Positions 24,257 to 34,147 of a stretch of DNA of 53,274 nt are shown here, in pieces (within the stretch, counting starts at the first letter, position 1; the number at the start of each line of letters is the position of its first letter). A program made the position numbers and the translations under genes. Under the pieces are notes generated by a model. The model ran no database searches. It was not told the DNA's origin and was given only the letters and a program-made list of their open reading frames with translations. The stretch spans positions 1 to 53,274 of the forward strand of contig CACZZF010000022.1 in NCBI GenBank assembly GCA_902785575.1, in the 5' to 3' direction. The stretch comes from an uncultured Bacteroidia bacterium (GTDB lineage: Bacteria > Bacteroidota > Bacteroidia > Bacteroidales > UBA932).

Positions 24257-27200
24257 ATGAAAAAGACTATGTTTTACCTGATTCTTGCGATCGCCGCCGC
24301 CTGTGTCGCCGCCGTGGTCGCCTGCGCCTATGTCCGCAATAATGATTCGGATAACGCGAAGAACCCCGACAATCAAGGCCATGCCTTGACATCGCTGTGG
24401 AAAAGCTATTATGCGGCTGAGAAGGCCGACTTGCCCAAGAAGAAGATTGAGATCTTGGACGAGATCATTTCAGCCGCCAAATCCAAGAGGTATCATTGGG
24501 ATTTCTATGACGCCGCGGTAAAGAAAGTCGACACCGAGGTGGAGAGGAACTGGAAGAAGCGTCAGGAGATGAACACCTTCCTCGCTAATGCCATCAAGGA
24601 ATACGATGAGCCGATTGTGACTTATACTTATAGGTCATCATACAGTAGTTCCGGGCTCCTCGACTTTGTCCTGGCAAACAAAACCCGCCTCCAGGGTGGA
24701 AAGAACACTGTTTTCCACAAGAGGACGGCAGGGCAGATGAACGGTCTGCTGAACGATTTCATCAAGGACGATTATGAATATGCCCTCTGGTCCGAAAGGA
24801 TCAGTAACAGGAACACTTCCAAGGGCAACGATGCTTTGAAAGAATACCTTGGTGAGACTTATCCCAACGCCGCTTGGGATGAGTACCTGTCCCTTGAGAA
24901 CAGGTATTGGTCTTATAGGGAAGCGGATGTCAAGGCGTTCGTGAATAAGTATGCCGGCAAGTCTATAAACCTTTTCGGAAAGGCCCTGCTTTTTGAGGAC
25001 CGTATGTCTCATCTTTCCCGTGAGAAAGGCAGTGAGGCGGAGTATAAAGCCTTATATGAGGAAATCAAGGCTGCGGAGAAAGAGCGTCTTACATATAAAT
25101 CCGGGACGGATTCCAAGATTGCCGGCACAATCGACAGTTTTAAGAATCAGATAGAAGTACTTGAAAATAAGGATGTTAACCTCACTTTCGATAAGGATGA
25201 TATAGTCGTGACTCTAAGGAATCTTCCTAGTGTGGATGTCTCGATGTTCCTGGACGATAAGGAAGGCACTCCGTTGTTCAAGAAAACAATCAATAATCCT
25301 AAGAAGAGTTTTTATGTTTTTGACACTGTGAGGGTTCCCATCCCAAGGTGCGATGACGGCAACTATGTGGTTAAGGCCAAGAACGGAAAGATCGAGGCAC
25401 AGAGCCAATATATCCCCAAGACTTTGTCAATAGCGTTGAGGGAGGATTTCGATGGCCGCAAGTTCTATGTGGCCAACTATCAAACCGGTGAGCCTCTCAA
25501 GAAGGTTGACCTCATGCTCATCCAGTCCGGGAAGATCGCGGCCGAGGCCAAGGATATCCCAGTGGATGGCTTCACTCCTCTTCCGGAAGAATTGGTCAAG
25601 GTGATGAAGTCGGACGTATACTATTACCTCAGGGCCTCTTGGAAAGATTCCGACGGCTTCCTTCACCTGTCCAAAGAGCAGAGCTTGCGTAACTCCAGAG
25701 ATTACTATAGCGAACGAAAAGGCTATGTGGGTAAGTACTGTGAAATCTTCACGGACAAGACCGCTTTCAATCCGGGGGAGACCGTGAAGTTCAAAGCGGT
25801 CCTGTATTCCGGCAACCAATATGTGAGTTTCAAGGTGTTTGATGCCGGAGAGGATATCGAGGCCATATTCGTCAACGCAGAGGATAAGGAAATCGCGAAG
25901 ACTGAACTGAAAACCAATGAGTTCGGCTCAGTTGCCGGGGAGTTCAAGATCCCTGAAGGGGAGCGTAACGGCAATTTCACTATCAAGATTCGCTACAAAG
26001 GCAACACAATGGAGTCTAAGTCGATAGTGGTTGACGAGTTTGTCCTTCCGAGTTATGACCTTTCTTTCGAGAGCGTTGACAAGCTTTATTTCATGGGCGA
26101 CGAGATTGAGGTGAAGGGCAAGGTGTCAAGCTACAGCGGCCATCCGCTCGATGCCGCCGATGTGACCTATGAGATTGATTCATGGGGCCGTATAATAGCT
26201 GATGGGGAAATCAAGCTCGAATCCGACGGATCATTCGCGGTGAAGTTCCCTTCAACTAATGACAGGTATTCATATAGGGTCGTGGTCAAGGTCAAGGACG
26301 CCACGGGAGAAACCAGCGAGTTTTCCAGGAGGGTCTTTGTGCTAAACGCATATGATATAGAGATGAACGTTGAGAATGCCGCTTCCGGCGACATCTCTCT
26401 GGGTTCCAGAAGGTACGGAAGGTGTGAGCTTCTGTCGGATAAAGTCGCCAAGGTGACCTTCACATCGAGGAACAATGAGGGCCAGAAGGTGCCGGTGGAC
26501 ATCAAGTTCGAGTTGAAAGATGTCAATGATAAAGTTGTGTTCAAGGGAGAGGCGGAATCAGGCTCCACGAAGGAGATAACTATTCCGACTACTGGATATT
26601 ACACCCTTGTGGCGACCTCCAGTGTCACGGCCACTAATGGGAAGGAGATATCCTCGAAATCTGAGATGTCATTCCTGGTTGTCGGAGATGATGATAAGGC
26701 TATCAACGCCGATGTGGAAAATTTCTTCAAGTTGGTAGGCCCTTGCTCTGATTGCTCTGTCAAGGACGGTGAGGAAATAAAGGTTCAGTTCGGAGCCGGA
26801 GCCGGCCCGGTCTGGGCAGTCGCCGAGCTCTTCGATGAGATGAGAAAACCTCTAGGACGAGAGCTGATCCAACTGGATGGGAAGCCGGGATCCGAGGGCT
26901 CGATCAAAACTCTGTCTTTTGAATACAAGAGCGAATATCCGGACGCTTTGACTCTGTATATCTTCTACTTCCGTAACGGGACTCACTACGTTTTCCATCG
27001 CGAGTTCCAGAGGGAAAAGACGATTTTGGATCTTCCGTTGGCTTTCACTTCATTCGAGAATAAGGCATATCCCGGAAAACAATATTCCTTCACCTTGAAG
27101 TCGGATCCCGGGACCGAAATGGTAGCGGCCATCTTCGACAAGGCGTCGGAGAGGATATCTCCGAATGTCTGGCAGACCGTCAGCCTTGTGAACCTCGGTG

Positions 27201-29581
27201 CCAGGCCGGTCTATTACGAGACTATGGACGGCAGCGTGGATCGTGGCAGGATTTACAATTATGATGACAGGAGGATGATGAAGTCCCGCGCCGCGGCCGG
27301 GGCGGTTAATGATGCCATGGTGCTTGAGTCAGCGCCGATGATGGCGGTGGAAGAGGAGATGAGCGATATGGCTGTGGAAAGGGTCTCTGCCGACAATGCC
27401 GCGCCAGCGGAACTGGATGATGTCAATGTCCGTTCCGATTTCTCGACCGCTATCGCTTTCGAGCCTTATCTTAGGACTGACAGCAACGGTTCCGCGACCT
27501 TGAAGTTCAAGACTTCCGACAAGCTCTCAACCTTCGTGGTGCAGGTTTTCGCCCACACCAAGGAGATGAAGAACGCCCTGTTGAGGCAGGAGATGACAGT
27601 CTCTATCCCGGTGAAAGTCAATGTTGTAGAGCCTAAGTATATTTATAAGGGCGATAAGTATGTCCTTCATGCTACAGTCTCAAGCTCATCCGACAAACCG
27701 GTCTCAGGCACGGTGGCGCTTCAGACTTACGCCGGATCTGACCACGAGGGTGCCAAGCCTTTCGCCACGCTTTCAAAGAAGGTGACTGTTCCCGCTGGCA
27801 AGACTGTCCCGGTAGAGTTCACCGTTGATCCTAAGGGACATGATCTTCTCGGGTTGAAGGTTGTGTTCGCTGACGTCGCCAAATCGTTCTCAGACGCCGT
27901 GTTCGTCACTCTGCCGGTCTATGATGCCGAGCAGACCTTGACGGAGGCCCATTCCGCGGTGTTGCTCGCAGGCATGGACAAGAACGCTCTTATCCAGCGC
28001 ATCCGCTCCGCTTTCACCGGAACCACCTCAGCTGGAGCCGAATACAAGGAGATTGACATCCGTCAGATGGTGCTTGATGCCATTCCTTCGAAGGTCGAGC
28101 CGGAAGGCAAGGATATCTTGTCCCTGACCGAGGCTTTCTATGTCCGCAGAGTGGCGGAGAAACTTGGCGCTAAGTTCGATTATATCACTTCGGACGAGGA
28201 TATCCTTGAGAAGATTGAGGCATGCCAGAATGCTGACGGAGGTTTCGGCTGGTTCGAGGGTATGAAGTCATCCCCGGTCATCACGGCTGTGGTGCTGGAG
28301 CGTTTCGCTAAGCTCCGTGACGCCGGTTTGGCCGAGGAAGTAGCTGATTCTGAAGCGGCTATCACCTTCCTCGACAAGAACCAGTTCATCCATGACAGCT
28401 GGCCTTATTGGAGCGGTTGGATCTCGACAGCGCAGTACGCCTATGTCCGCTCGATGTACTCCTCCGTCAAGTTTGATGTCTCAAAGGAGACAATTAGCGA
28501 GGTGAGCGAATATTCAAAGAACTTCAAGGAGTTCAAGAAATACATCAAGGATTACCTGATTCCTTCCCAGAAGGATGGCCGCGGCTTGCAGGGACAGATC
28601 CTTGCCAAGGCCCGCAGGATCAAGACCTTGGTCAACCTTGTTTACGGAGATGGCGGGCTCGCCCTTGCGTCCGCTTGGGGCATCAAGCTTTCGGCTGATT
28701 CCAAGATGCGCTCATCCATTGTCGCCGATGTGGCTTCTTTGGATGAATATGCGGTCGAGCATCGTGACGGTGGCTGGTACTATCCTAACGCCGTGATGCC
28801 TTGGAGGGGACTCCTTGAAAGTGAGCTCTACGCCCACTCGCTCCTTTGCGACTTGCTGTCAGACAGCAGGATACAGTCCGCGGAGAGGGCGGATATCCAG
28901 TCGTCTATACCTGGCTCTAACGGACATCCCGAGACCGTTATCGCCGACGGCATACGTATCTGGATGATGCTCCAGAAGGAGACGCAGAAGTGGGGAGAGG
29001 ATCCCGCTTTCGTGGACGCCATCAACTCGGTTCTCACGGGTGGCGAGGAAGTCCTTTCGACAAGGGTTATCCTTATGACCAAGACCTATAGGGAGCCGTT
29101 CTCAAAGATTGTGGCGGCCGGCAACGGCTTCACCATCGAGCGGCATTTCTACAAAGAGGTCCAAGGCGAGAACTCGACAAAGAACCTGCTTGAGATCTAT
29201 CCCGGAATGAAGCTCAAGAGGGGAGAGAAGGTCATCACTGAATATAAGATCTGGAACCAGGAGAACCGTAGTTTCGTCAAGCTCAACGCCCCTCGTGAGG
29301 CTGCCTTCAGGCCGGTTAACCAGCTTTCCGGCCATGTCGGATGGTGGTACAGGCCGATAGGCTCGTACGCTGTCTCACCTCAGGGCTACAGGAATGTGAA
29401 GGCTGACCGGACTGAGTATTACTTCGATGTCTATCCCGAGGAGAACACCACGGTGACAGAGGAGTTCTACATCACCCAGGAAGGCACTTTCAGCGCCCCG
29501 GTCGTGACGATCGAGTCTCTCTACGCGCCGCACTACCGCGCCAATGACAAGTTCGGTGGAGTGCTGAATGTTATAGAGTAA
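24257..29581 (+). CDS. Alpha-2-macroglobulin-like protein without thioester
   Basis: Large envelope protein, 1774 residues. I start it at ATG 24257, which gives MKKTMFYLILAIAAACVAAVVAC, a signal with a possible lipobox; the upstream ATG at 24215 lies inside folC. The MG2-like region appears as TDKTAFNPGETVKFKAVLYSG (near 500). The alpha-2-macroglobulin domain (about 1058-1130) has FEPYLRTDSNGSATLKFKTSDKLSTFVVQVFA. The C-terminal thioester-like helical domain (about 1270-1560) has GGFGWFEGMKSSPVITAVVLERF but no CxEQ motif, so it cannot form the covalent bond to a protease. The paralogue at 43986 keeps the motif. The pair recalls E. coli YfhM (thioester) and YfaS (none). Confidence 0.92.
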   Translation: MKKTMFYLILAIAAACVAAVVACAYVRNNDSDNAKNPDNQGHALTSLWKSYYAAEKADLPKKKIEILDEIISAAKSKRYHWDFYDAAVKKVDTEVERNWKKRQEMNTFLANAIKEYDEPIVTYTYRSSYSSSGLLDFVLANKTRLQGGKNTVFHKRTAGQMNGLLNDFIKDDYEYALWSERISNRNTSKGNDALKEYLGETYPNAAWDEYLSLENRYWSYREADVKAFVNKYAGKSINLFGKALLFEDRMSHLSREKGSEAEYKALYEEIKAAEKERLTYKSGTDSKIAGTIDSFKNQIEVLENKDVNLTFDKDDIVVTLRNLPSVDVSMFLDDKEGTPLFKKTINNPKKSFYVFDTVRVPIPRCDDGNYVVKAKNGKIEAQSQYIPKTLSIALREDFDGRKFYVANYQTGEPLKKVDLMLIQSGKIAAEAKDIPVDGFTPLPEELVKVMKSDVYYYLRASWKDSDGFLHLSKEQSLRNSRDYYSERKGYVGKYCEIFTDKTAFNPGETVKFKAVLYSGNQYVSFKVFDAGEDIEAIFVNAEDKEIAKTELKTNEFGSVAGEFKIPEGERNGNFTIKIRYKGNTMESKSIVVDEFVLPSYDLSFESVDKLYFMGDEIEVKGKVSSYSGHPLDAADVTYEIDSWGRIIADGEIKLESDGSFAVKFPSTNDRYSYRVVVKVKDATGETSEFSRRVFVLNAYDIEMNVENAASGDISLGSRRYGRCELLSDKVAKVTFTSRNNEGQKVPVDIKFELKDVNDKVVFKGEAESGSTKEITIPTTGYYTLVATSSVTATNGKEISSKSEMSFLVVGDDDKAINADVENFFKLVGPCSDCSVKDGEEIKVQFGAGAGPVWAVAELFDEMRKPLGRELIQLDGKPGSEGSIKTLSFEYKSEYPDALTLYIFYFRNGTHYVFHREFQREKTILDLPLAFTSFENKAYPGKQYSFTLKSDPGTEMVAAIFDKASERISPNVWQTVSLVNLGARPVYYETMDGSVDRGRIYNYDDRRMMKSRAAAGAVNDAMVLESAPMMAVEEEMSDMAVERVSADNAAPAELDDVNVRSDFSTAIAFEPYLRTDSNGSATLKFKTSDKLSTFVVQVFAHTKEMKNALLRQEMTVSIPVKVNVVEPKYIYKGDKYVLHATVSSSSDKPVSGTVALQTYAGSDHEGAKPFATLSKKVTVPAGKTVPVEFTVDPKGHDLLGLKVVFADVAKSFSDAVFVTLPVYDAEQTLTEAHSAVLLAGMDKNALIQRIRSAFTGTTSAGAEYKEIDIRQMVLDAIPSKVEPEGKDILSLTEAFYVRRVAEKLGAKFDYITSDEDILEKIEACQNADGGFGWFEGMKSSPVITAVVLERFAKLRDAGLAEEVADSEAAITFLDKNQFIHDSWPYWSGWISTAQYAYVRSMYSSVKFDVSKETISEVSEYSKNFKEFKKYIKDYLIPSQKDGRGLQGQILAKARRIKTLVNLVYGDGGLALASAWGIKLSADSKMRSSIVADVASLDEYAVEHRDGGWYYPNAVMPWRGLLESELYAHSLLCDLLSDSRIQSAERADIQSSIPGSNGHPETVIADGIRIWMMLQKETQKWGEDPAFVDAINSVLTGGEEVLSTRVILMTKTYREPFSKIVAAGNGFTIERHFYKEVQGENSTKNLLEIYPGMKLKRGEKVITEYKIWNQENRSFVKLNAPREAAFRPVNQLSGHVGWWYRPIGSYAVSPQGYRNVKADRTEYYFDVYPEENTTVTEEFYITQEGTFSAPVVTIESLYAPHYRANDKFGGVLNVIE

Positions 29582-29590
29582 ATCTTGGAC

Positions 29591-31264
29591 TTATAGTTTG
29601 CTGGCGGGGACGCCTTCGAAGGTGATCTTGACGGGAAGTATCTTTCCGTCAGTGTCGAAATACATTCTTTCGATGCAGACAACACGGTCGTTACCGTCAT
29701 AACTGTCGAGAGGGTGACGGTGATAGACTATGTAGTACTCATCCTTCCCACGTCCCTTTATAACCGAATGATGACCAGCTCCGGTCGCAATGGAAGTGTC
29801 TGATTCCAAGATTGTTCCGATGCGTTCAAACGGGCCGTACGGACTGTCTGCGATAGCGTAGGCCACATGGTAGTCGGGGCCGGTCCAGCCACCTTCGCTC
29901 CACATGAAGTAATACTTGCCGTCTCTTTTCAGCATGAAAGGACCTTCGACATATCCCTTAGGAGTGACCTCCTTGAACATGGTTCCATCCTCAAAAGGGA
30001 CCAGGCTCGTGAGATCATTCCCGAGCTTGACCATATTGCAATGACGCCAGCCTCCATAATACATGTAGTAGGTTCCGTCATCATCTTTGAACACGAACTG
30101 GTCGATAGGCTGGGCACCGTTGATGACCTCGTCGATTAGCGGATGTCCGAGAGCGTCCTTGAAAGGTCCAGCGGGGTTGTCGGCCACGGCGACCCCGATG
30201 CCACCCTCGCCTTTCTCGTGCATGTCATTGGCTCCGAAATAGATATAATATGTGCCGTCTCTCTCAATCACGGACGGAGCCCAAAGGGCGCGGCGAAGCC
30301 AGGAGATATTCTCTTTCGCGAGGACTCTCTCGTGCCTTGTCCAATGGATCAGGTCTTTTGAGGAAAAAGCGTCCATGAACAGCTGTTCGTCATAAGGTCT
30401 GGACCAAGTGGGATAAATCCAATACTCCTTTCCGAACACCACGGCCTCAGGATCGGCGTACCAGCCTGTGAATAAGGGGTTTCCGCTCACCTTGCTGTGC
30501 TTTCCGTAACGGGACAGGGCATCAATCTCCTTCTTGGCCTTTTTCAGGTCTTTCCGGAACTCGTCGCTGGAATGTAGTACCGCCACGATTCCGGAAGCGG
30601 CCGCTCTGGCTTCCTGGACGTCGCTCTGATAATGATAACCGACGATGACACGGCTTGCCCCATACCTGTATCCTGCTTCCAGGATATCCTGGCTCCTTTC
30701 GGGGAGCAACTCCGACAGGATGAGAGCCATCGTCCAACCTCTTGTGGTATGGCCGGAAGGATAAGACGCTGATTTTCTGTGGCTTTCCTCATCTTCCGGG
30801 ACGCCGGTGGGCTCGGCGAACTCCACATACGGACGAACGCGGTTGTAGTAAGATTTTATTTTGCGGTTCGATGCGGCTGAAGTCTTTGTGGCCCTGGATA
30901 AAAGATGGTACAGGTTGGGAGTGTGCTCCTTGCTGATCTTCAGTCCGATAGCCTCTTCGAATAACTTCGACATATAATCCATTGAAGTGGCCGCGTCATC
31001 TTTGGCGATCTTCCCTCTCGTCCTGCCGCGCATAGCCTTTCCCCATTCGTAATATCCCTTATCTCCAGCGAAACGCGGATCGTCAGGCTTGAGAGGAGCG
31101 GGAATATAAGCGGATGCGTCAGGCAGGTCGGCTGTCTGGAAGTAAGCCCCTGATGAAGAGGAAGATAAATCCTTGGAAGCTGTGCCGCAAGATGAGACTA
31201 ACGCGGGAATCGCGATTGTCAAAACCAGCAGGATAATGGAGTTCGATTTTTTCAAAACAGTCAT
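29591..31264 (-). CDS. Fusion of class A acid phosphatase (PAP2) and GH43-type glycosidase, lipoprotein
   Basis: 557 residues from the ATG at 31264; a TTG nine codons upstream is possible. The signal ends in the lipobox ALVSSC. The N-terminal half is a PAP2/class A phosphatase with all three motifs: K-x6-RP (KSYYNRVRP), PSGH (near 170) and SR-x5-H-x3-D (SRVIVGYHYQSD, near 208). From about residue 263 a five-blade GH43-type domain follows, with the base Asp in GWYADPEAVVF, the pKa-modulating Asp in QPIDQFVFKDDDG, and the acid Glu in GYVEGPFML. Both halves look catalytically complete. The fusion could release phosphate and sugar from the same substrate. It is convergent with the alpha-2-macroglobulin gene, 9 bases apart. 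Confidence 0.9.
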   Translation of the reverse strand: MTVLKKSNSIILLVLTIAIPALVSSCGTASKDLSSSSSGAYFQTADLPDASAYIPAPLKPDDPRFAGDKGYYEWGKAMRGRTRGKIAKDDAATSMDYMSKLFEEAIGLKISKEHTPNLYHLLSRATKTSAASNRKIKSYYNRVRPYVEFAEPTGVPEDEESHRKSASYPSGHTTRGWTMALILSELLPERSQDILEAGYRYGASRVIVGYHYQSDVQEARAAASGIVAVLHSSDEFRKDLKKAKKEIDALSRYGKHSKVSGNPLFTGWYADPEAVVFGKEYWIYPTWSRPYDEQLFMDAFSSKDLIHWTRHERVLAKENISWLRRALWAPSVIERDGTYYIYFGANDMHEKGEGGIGVAVADNPAGPFKDALGHPLIDEVINGAQPIDQFVFKDDDGTYYMYYGGWRHCNMVKLGNDLTSLVPFEDGTMFKEVTPKGYVEGPFMLKRDGKYYFMWSEGGWTGPDYHVAYAIADSPYGPFERIGTILESDTSIATGAGHHSVIKGRGKDEYYIVYHRHPLDSYDGNDRVVCIERMYFDTDGKILPVKITFEGVPASKL

Positions 31265-31321
31265 ATTCTTTGAAGCAAATACAGTCCGCAATATATGAAT
31301 TCTTCAGATTATTTCAAACCA

Positions 31322-31353
31322 CAAAGGCACCTACGGAGTCCGTAAGTGCCTTT
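31322..31353 (-). terminator. Hairpin downstream of tRNA-Val
   Basis: A long stem AAAGGCAC / GTGCCTTT extended by TACGGA / TCCGTA after a one-base bulge on each side. It lies 5 bases beyond the tRNA 3' end on the minus strand. The T run is weak (TTTGTGGTTTG). It is probably a terminator of the tRNA transcript. Confidence 0.6.
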
Positions 31354-31358
31354 ATGAT

Positions 31359-31436
31359 TGGTGGAAACAACTGGATTCGAACCAGTGACCCCCTGCTTGT
31401 AAGGCAGGTGCTCTGAACCAGCTGAGCTATGCTTCC
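31359..31436 (-). tRNA. tRNA-Val (anticodon TAC)
   Basis: Read on the minus strand it begins GGAAGCATAGCTCAGCTGG and ends with an encoded CCA. The acceptor stem GGAAGCA pairs with TGTTTCC (one G-T). The anticodon arm is CCTGC-CTTACAA-GCAGG, giving anticodon TAC. The T arm carries GGTTCGAATCC. The gene stands alone between the phosphatase fusion and the esterase gene. Confidence 0.95.
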
Positions 31437-31551
31437 AAACTTGGGTTTCCCTTTTGGGGATTGCAAAAATACGATAGTTTTTCTATTCCGCAAAATATTC
31501 CGCCAGGAATTGATTACCTTTACAAAGAAAACACTTACGCGCGGTAAAAGC

Positions 31552-32730
31552 ATGAACAAGACTCCGTTTCTGCTGGCGGCTTTGGTACTGTCCTTGATCG
31601 CCGGCTGCCAAATAAAGGCCCAAGGTAATGATGAAGATACTCCCGGGACTGGCCAGCCTCAGGTTGAGATCCAAGACTATTACAAGGCAGACTTGAGCAC
31701 ATTGGAAGGGCAGTGGAGGGACTCTGTCCACACCTCCCTGGCTGGAATACTCAAGGACAAGAAGATTGTGATGGGGCAGTACACAATGCCGATTTGGTGG
31801 AAAATCTATGGTGAGGAGCCAGCTGGAGGAAGGTCGCTATATATCTCTTTACATGGAGGTGGCGGTACGACCGCTGAGATGAACGACGGCCAATGGGAAA
31901 ACCAGAAGAAACTCTACGAACCTGCTGAGGGAGTTTATCTTTGCCCCAGGGCGATCACCAACACTTGGGATCTTCACTTCCGGCCGGAGTCGGACGCTTT
32001 CTATGAGAAGATAATACAACTCGCCGTGACTTGCTGGAACGTCAACCCGAACAAGGTATATCTGATGGGTTATTCGGCTGGAGGTGACGGAATCTGGCGT
32101 TTGGCTCCCCGCATGGCGGACCATTGGGCCGCGGCCTCGATGATGGCTGGCCACCCTGGTGATGTCTCTCTGTTGAGCCTAAGGAATCTCCCGTTCATGA
32201 TCTGGTGCGGTGCCTTGGACGACGCATATGACCGGAATAAGGTCTGCGCCGAAAGGATCGAGGAAATGAATAAGTTTCAAGAGGCTGATCCAGAGGGATA
32301 TATCCATGAGGGACACATTGTGGCTGGAAAGCCTCATTGGATGGATCTTGTGGATGCGGCTGCGGTTCCTTGGATGGCCAAATACACCCGGAATCCTTAC
32401 CCGAAGAAAGTCGTTTGGTGCCAGGGCGATGTGATGAAGGAATACTTTTATTGGTTAGGGATACCTGTCGACGAGGCGGAAAAAGGGAACAAACTTACCG
32501 CGAGTATTGAAGGCAACACCGTCAACATTGGGGACTGCGACTATTCGAAAGTCCGTATATTCCTGAACGACAAGCTTGTGGACCTGTCGAAACCTGTAAT
32601 AGTCACCCACGGTGATGAAAAACTGTTTGAAGGAATCCTCACCCCTTCAGACGCGCTCCGCAAGCGTACCCTATACACCCGGAACGACCCTGCTTACTCC
32701 TTCCCATGCGTCATTGAAGTCTCTTTCTAG
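31552..32730 (+). CDS. Secreted alpha/beta-hydrolase, PHB-depolymerase/esterase-like lipoprotein
   Basis: 392 residues. The start ATG at 31552 gives a lipoprotein signal (LLAALVLSLIAGC); upstream in-frame codons overlap the tRNA and are not used. The hydrolase fold is indicated by the oxyanion segment ISLHGGGGT, the nucleophile elbow GYSAGGDG (Ser near 175), an acid in WCGALDDAYD (near 222) and a His in GKPHWMD (near 262). Members of this group are usually annotated as feruloyl/acetyl-xylan esterases or polyhydroxybutyrate depolymerases. Beside glycosidases and a sulfatase, a carbohydrate esterase is the better guess. About 75 C-terminal residues form an extra domain (IEGNTVNIGDCDYSKVRIF). 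Confidence 0.82.
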   Translation: MNKTPFLLAALVLSLIAGCQIKAQGNDEDTPGTGQPQVEIQDYYKADLSTLEGQWRDSVHTSLAGILKDKKIVMGQYTMPIWWKIYGEEPAGGRSLYISLHGGGGTTAEMNDGQWENQKKLYEPAEGVYLCPRAITNTWDLHFRPESDAFYEKIIQLAVTCWNVNPNKVYLMGYSAGGDGIWRLAPRMADHWAAASMMAGHPGDVSLLSLRNLPFMIWCGALDDAYDRNKVCAERIEEMNKFQEADPEGYIHEGHIVAGKPHWMDLVDAAAVPWMAKYTRNPYPKKVVWCQGDVMKEYFYWLGIPVDEAEKGNKLTASIEGNTVNIGDCDYSKVRIFLNDKLVDLSKPVIVTHGDEKLFEGILTPSDALRKRTLYTRNDPAYSFPCVIEVSF

Positions 32731-32740
32731 CATAATACCC

Positions 32741-34147
32741 ATGAAACCGTTCAAACCCATCTGCCTGGCCTTTCTTCTCTTGTCTTGGCTCCCTGCTGGA
32801 GCGCAAGTTGTTATTGATCCGAGTGCCGTCGTCGGCGCGATCAAGCCAATGAATGCCGTGAACAATGGCCCAGCCGTCGCCAATGCCAAGGAGCAGACCC
32901 GTGGCAATTTTTATGAGTACAAAGTCCTCAATATTCCTTACGCCCGTACACATGATTCCGCATACTATGCCGGATATGGCGGGCCGCATTGCGTGGACAT
33001 ATCCCAGCTGTTCCCGGATTTTGACAAGAATCCCAACGATCCATCAGCTTACGATTTCACCAATACCGACGCATATCTCCAGAGCATCGTCGCGACTGGT
33101 GCCCAGGTCTTCTTCCGACTAGGGGAAAGCATCGAGCACACGGTGAAGCAATACAATATCTTCCCTCCGAAGGACTACCTCAAATGGGCGAAGATTTGTG
33201 AGCATGTCATCAGGCATTACAACGAGGGATGGGCGGATGGCCTGCACCTTGGTATCAAATACTGGGAGATATGGAATGAGCCTGATCTTGACGTTGAGGA
33301 CTGGAAGACAAAGCCGCACACTTGGGGAGGATCCACCGAGCAGTTTTATGAGTTCTATGAAGTCGCGGCCAAGTATCTCAACAAGACCTTCCCTGACCTG
33401 ATGATCGGAGGACCGGCATTGTGCTGGATGGAGGATTGGGCGGATGCTTTCCTCCAGAGGTTGAGCCAGAAGAAAATAGGCCTGGATTTCTTCTCATGGC
33501 ATATTTATGAGCGCTCAGTTTCGGCTTTCACCGAGAAAGCGAGGCGTATCCGGGCACTTTTGGATAAAAACGGATTCACTGACACACCTTCCTTCCTGGA
33601 CGAGTGGAATTACATCAAAGGCTGGACAGATGAGTATGTGTACAGCCTGTCCGAGATCAGCGCCATCAAAGGCGCCGCCTTCACCGCCGCGGTGATGTCT
33701 GCCTGCCAAGATGAGCCGGTTGACATGCTCATGTACTATGATTTCCGTCCCAGCGCTTTCTGCGGAGCCTTTGACCAGACAACTTATCGTCCCTCAAAGA
33801 CTTACTATGCTTTCTACGCATGGGACAAATTGGTTCAGTACGGGACCCAGGTTAAAGCGGTTTCGGATGACAAGGAACTTTATGCGACAGCGGCCCGTTC
33901 CTCTGACGGTCATCTGAGGGTGCTGCTTACCCGTTATTCCGAGGATAATAACGTGACCAAGATACGTCCGTTCCGGATTGAGATCAATGGGGCTGGAGAC
34001 GGGACCGTATATGCCTATCTCACTGATTCTGACAGGGCGTTCACTGAGATTCCCGTGGAGATGAAGGGTGGAGTTATTGAAGGAGTATTGGATCCGGACG
34101 CTTTCGTTCTTTTAGACATATCACCGGCTCACCATCATCATGAGTAA
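32741..34147 (+). CDS. GH39-like glycoside hydrolase
   Basis: 468 residues, start ATG at 32741 with signal peptide ending LPAGAQ, 10 bases after the esterase stop. A clan GH-A type (beta/alpha)8 barrel is indicated by the acid/base motif YWEIWNEPDL (Glu near 180) and the nucleophile motif PSFLDEWNY (Glu near 288), the arrangement seen in family GH39 (beta-xylosidase, alpha-L-iduronidase). A small C-terminal beta domain follows (about 385-465). The exact family needs a profile search. The natural substrate cannot be told; sulfatase and sialidase-like neighbours favour a complex acidic glycan. The last 8 bases overlap the next gene (ATGAGTAA). Confidence 0.8.
   Translation: MKPFKPICLAFLLLSWLPAGAQVVIDPSAVVGAIKPMNAVNNGPAVANAKEQTRGNFYEYKVLNIPYARTHDSAYYAGYGGPHCVDISQLFPDFDKNPNDPSAYDFTNTDAYLQSIVATGAQVFFRLGESIEHTVKQYNIFPPKDYLKWAKICEHVIRHYNEGWADGLHLGIKYWEIWNEPDLDVEDWKTKPHTWGGSTEQFYEFYEVAAKYLNKTFPDLMIGGPALCWMEDWADAFLQRLSQKKIGLDFFSWHIYERSVSAFTEKARRIRALLDKNGFTDTPSFLDEWNYIKGWTDEYVYSLSEISAIKGAAFTAAVMSACQDEPVDMLMYYDFRPSAFCGAFDQTTYRPSKTYYAFYAWDKLVQYGTQVKAVSDDKELYATAARSSDGHLRVLLTRYSEDNNVTKIRPFRIEINGAGDGTVYAYLTDSDRAFTEIPVEMKGGVIEGVLDPDAFVLLDISPAHHHHE

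Noticed and set aside
31314..31559. A minus-strand frame across the tRNA
   Set aside because: It spans tRNA-Val and its hairpin; the tRNA explains the sequence.
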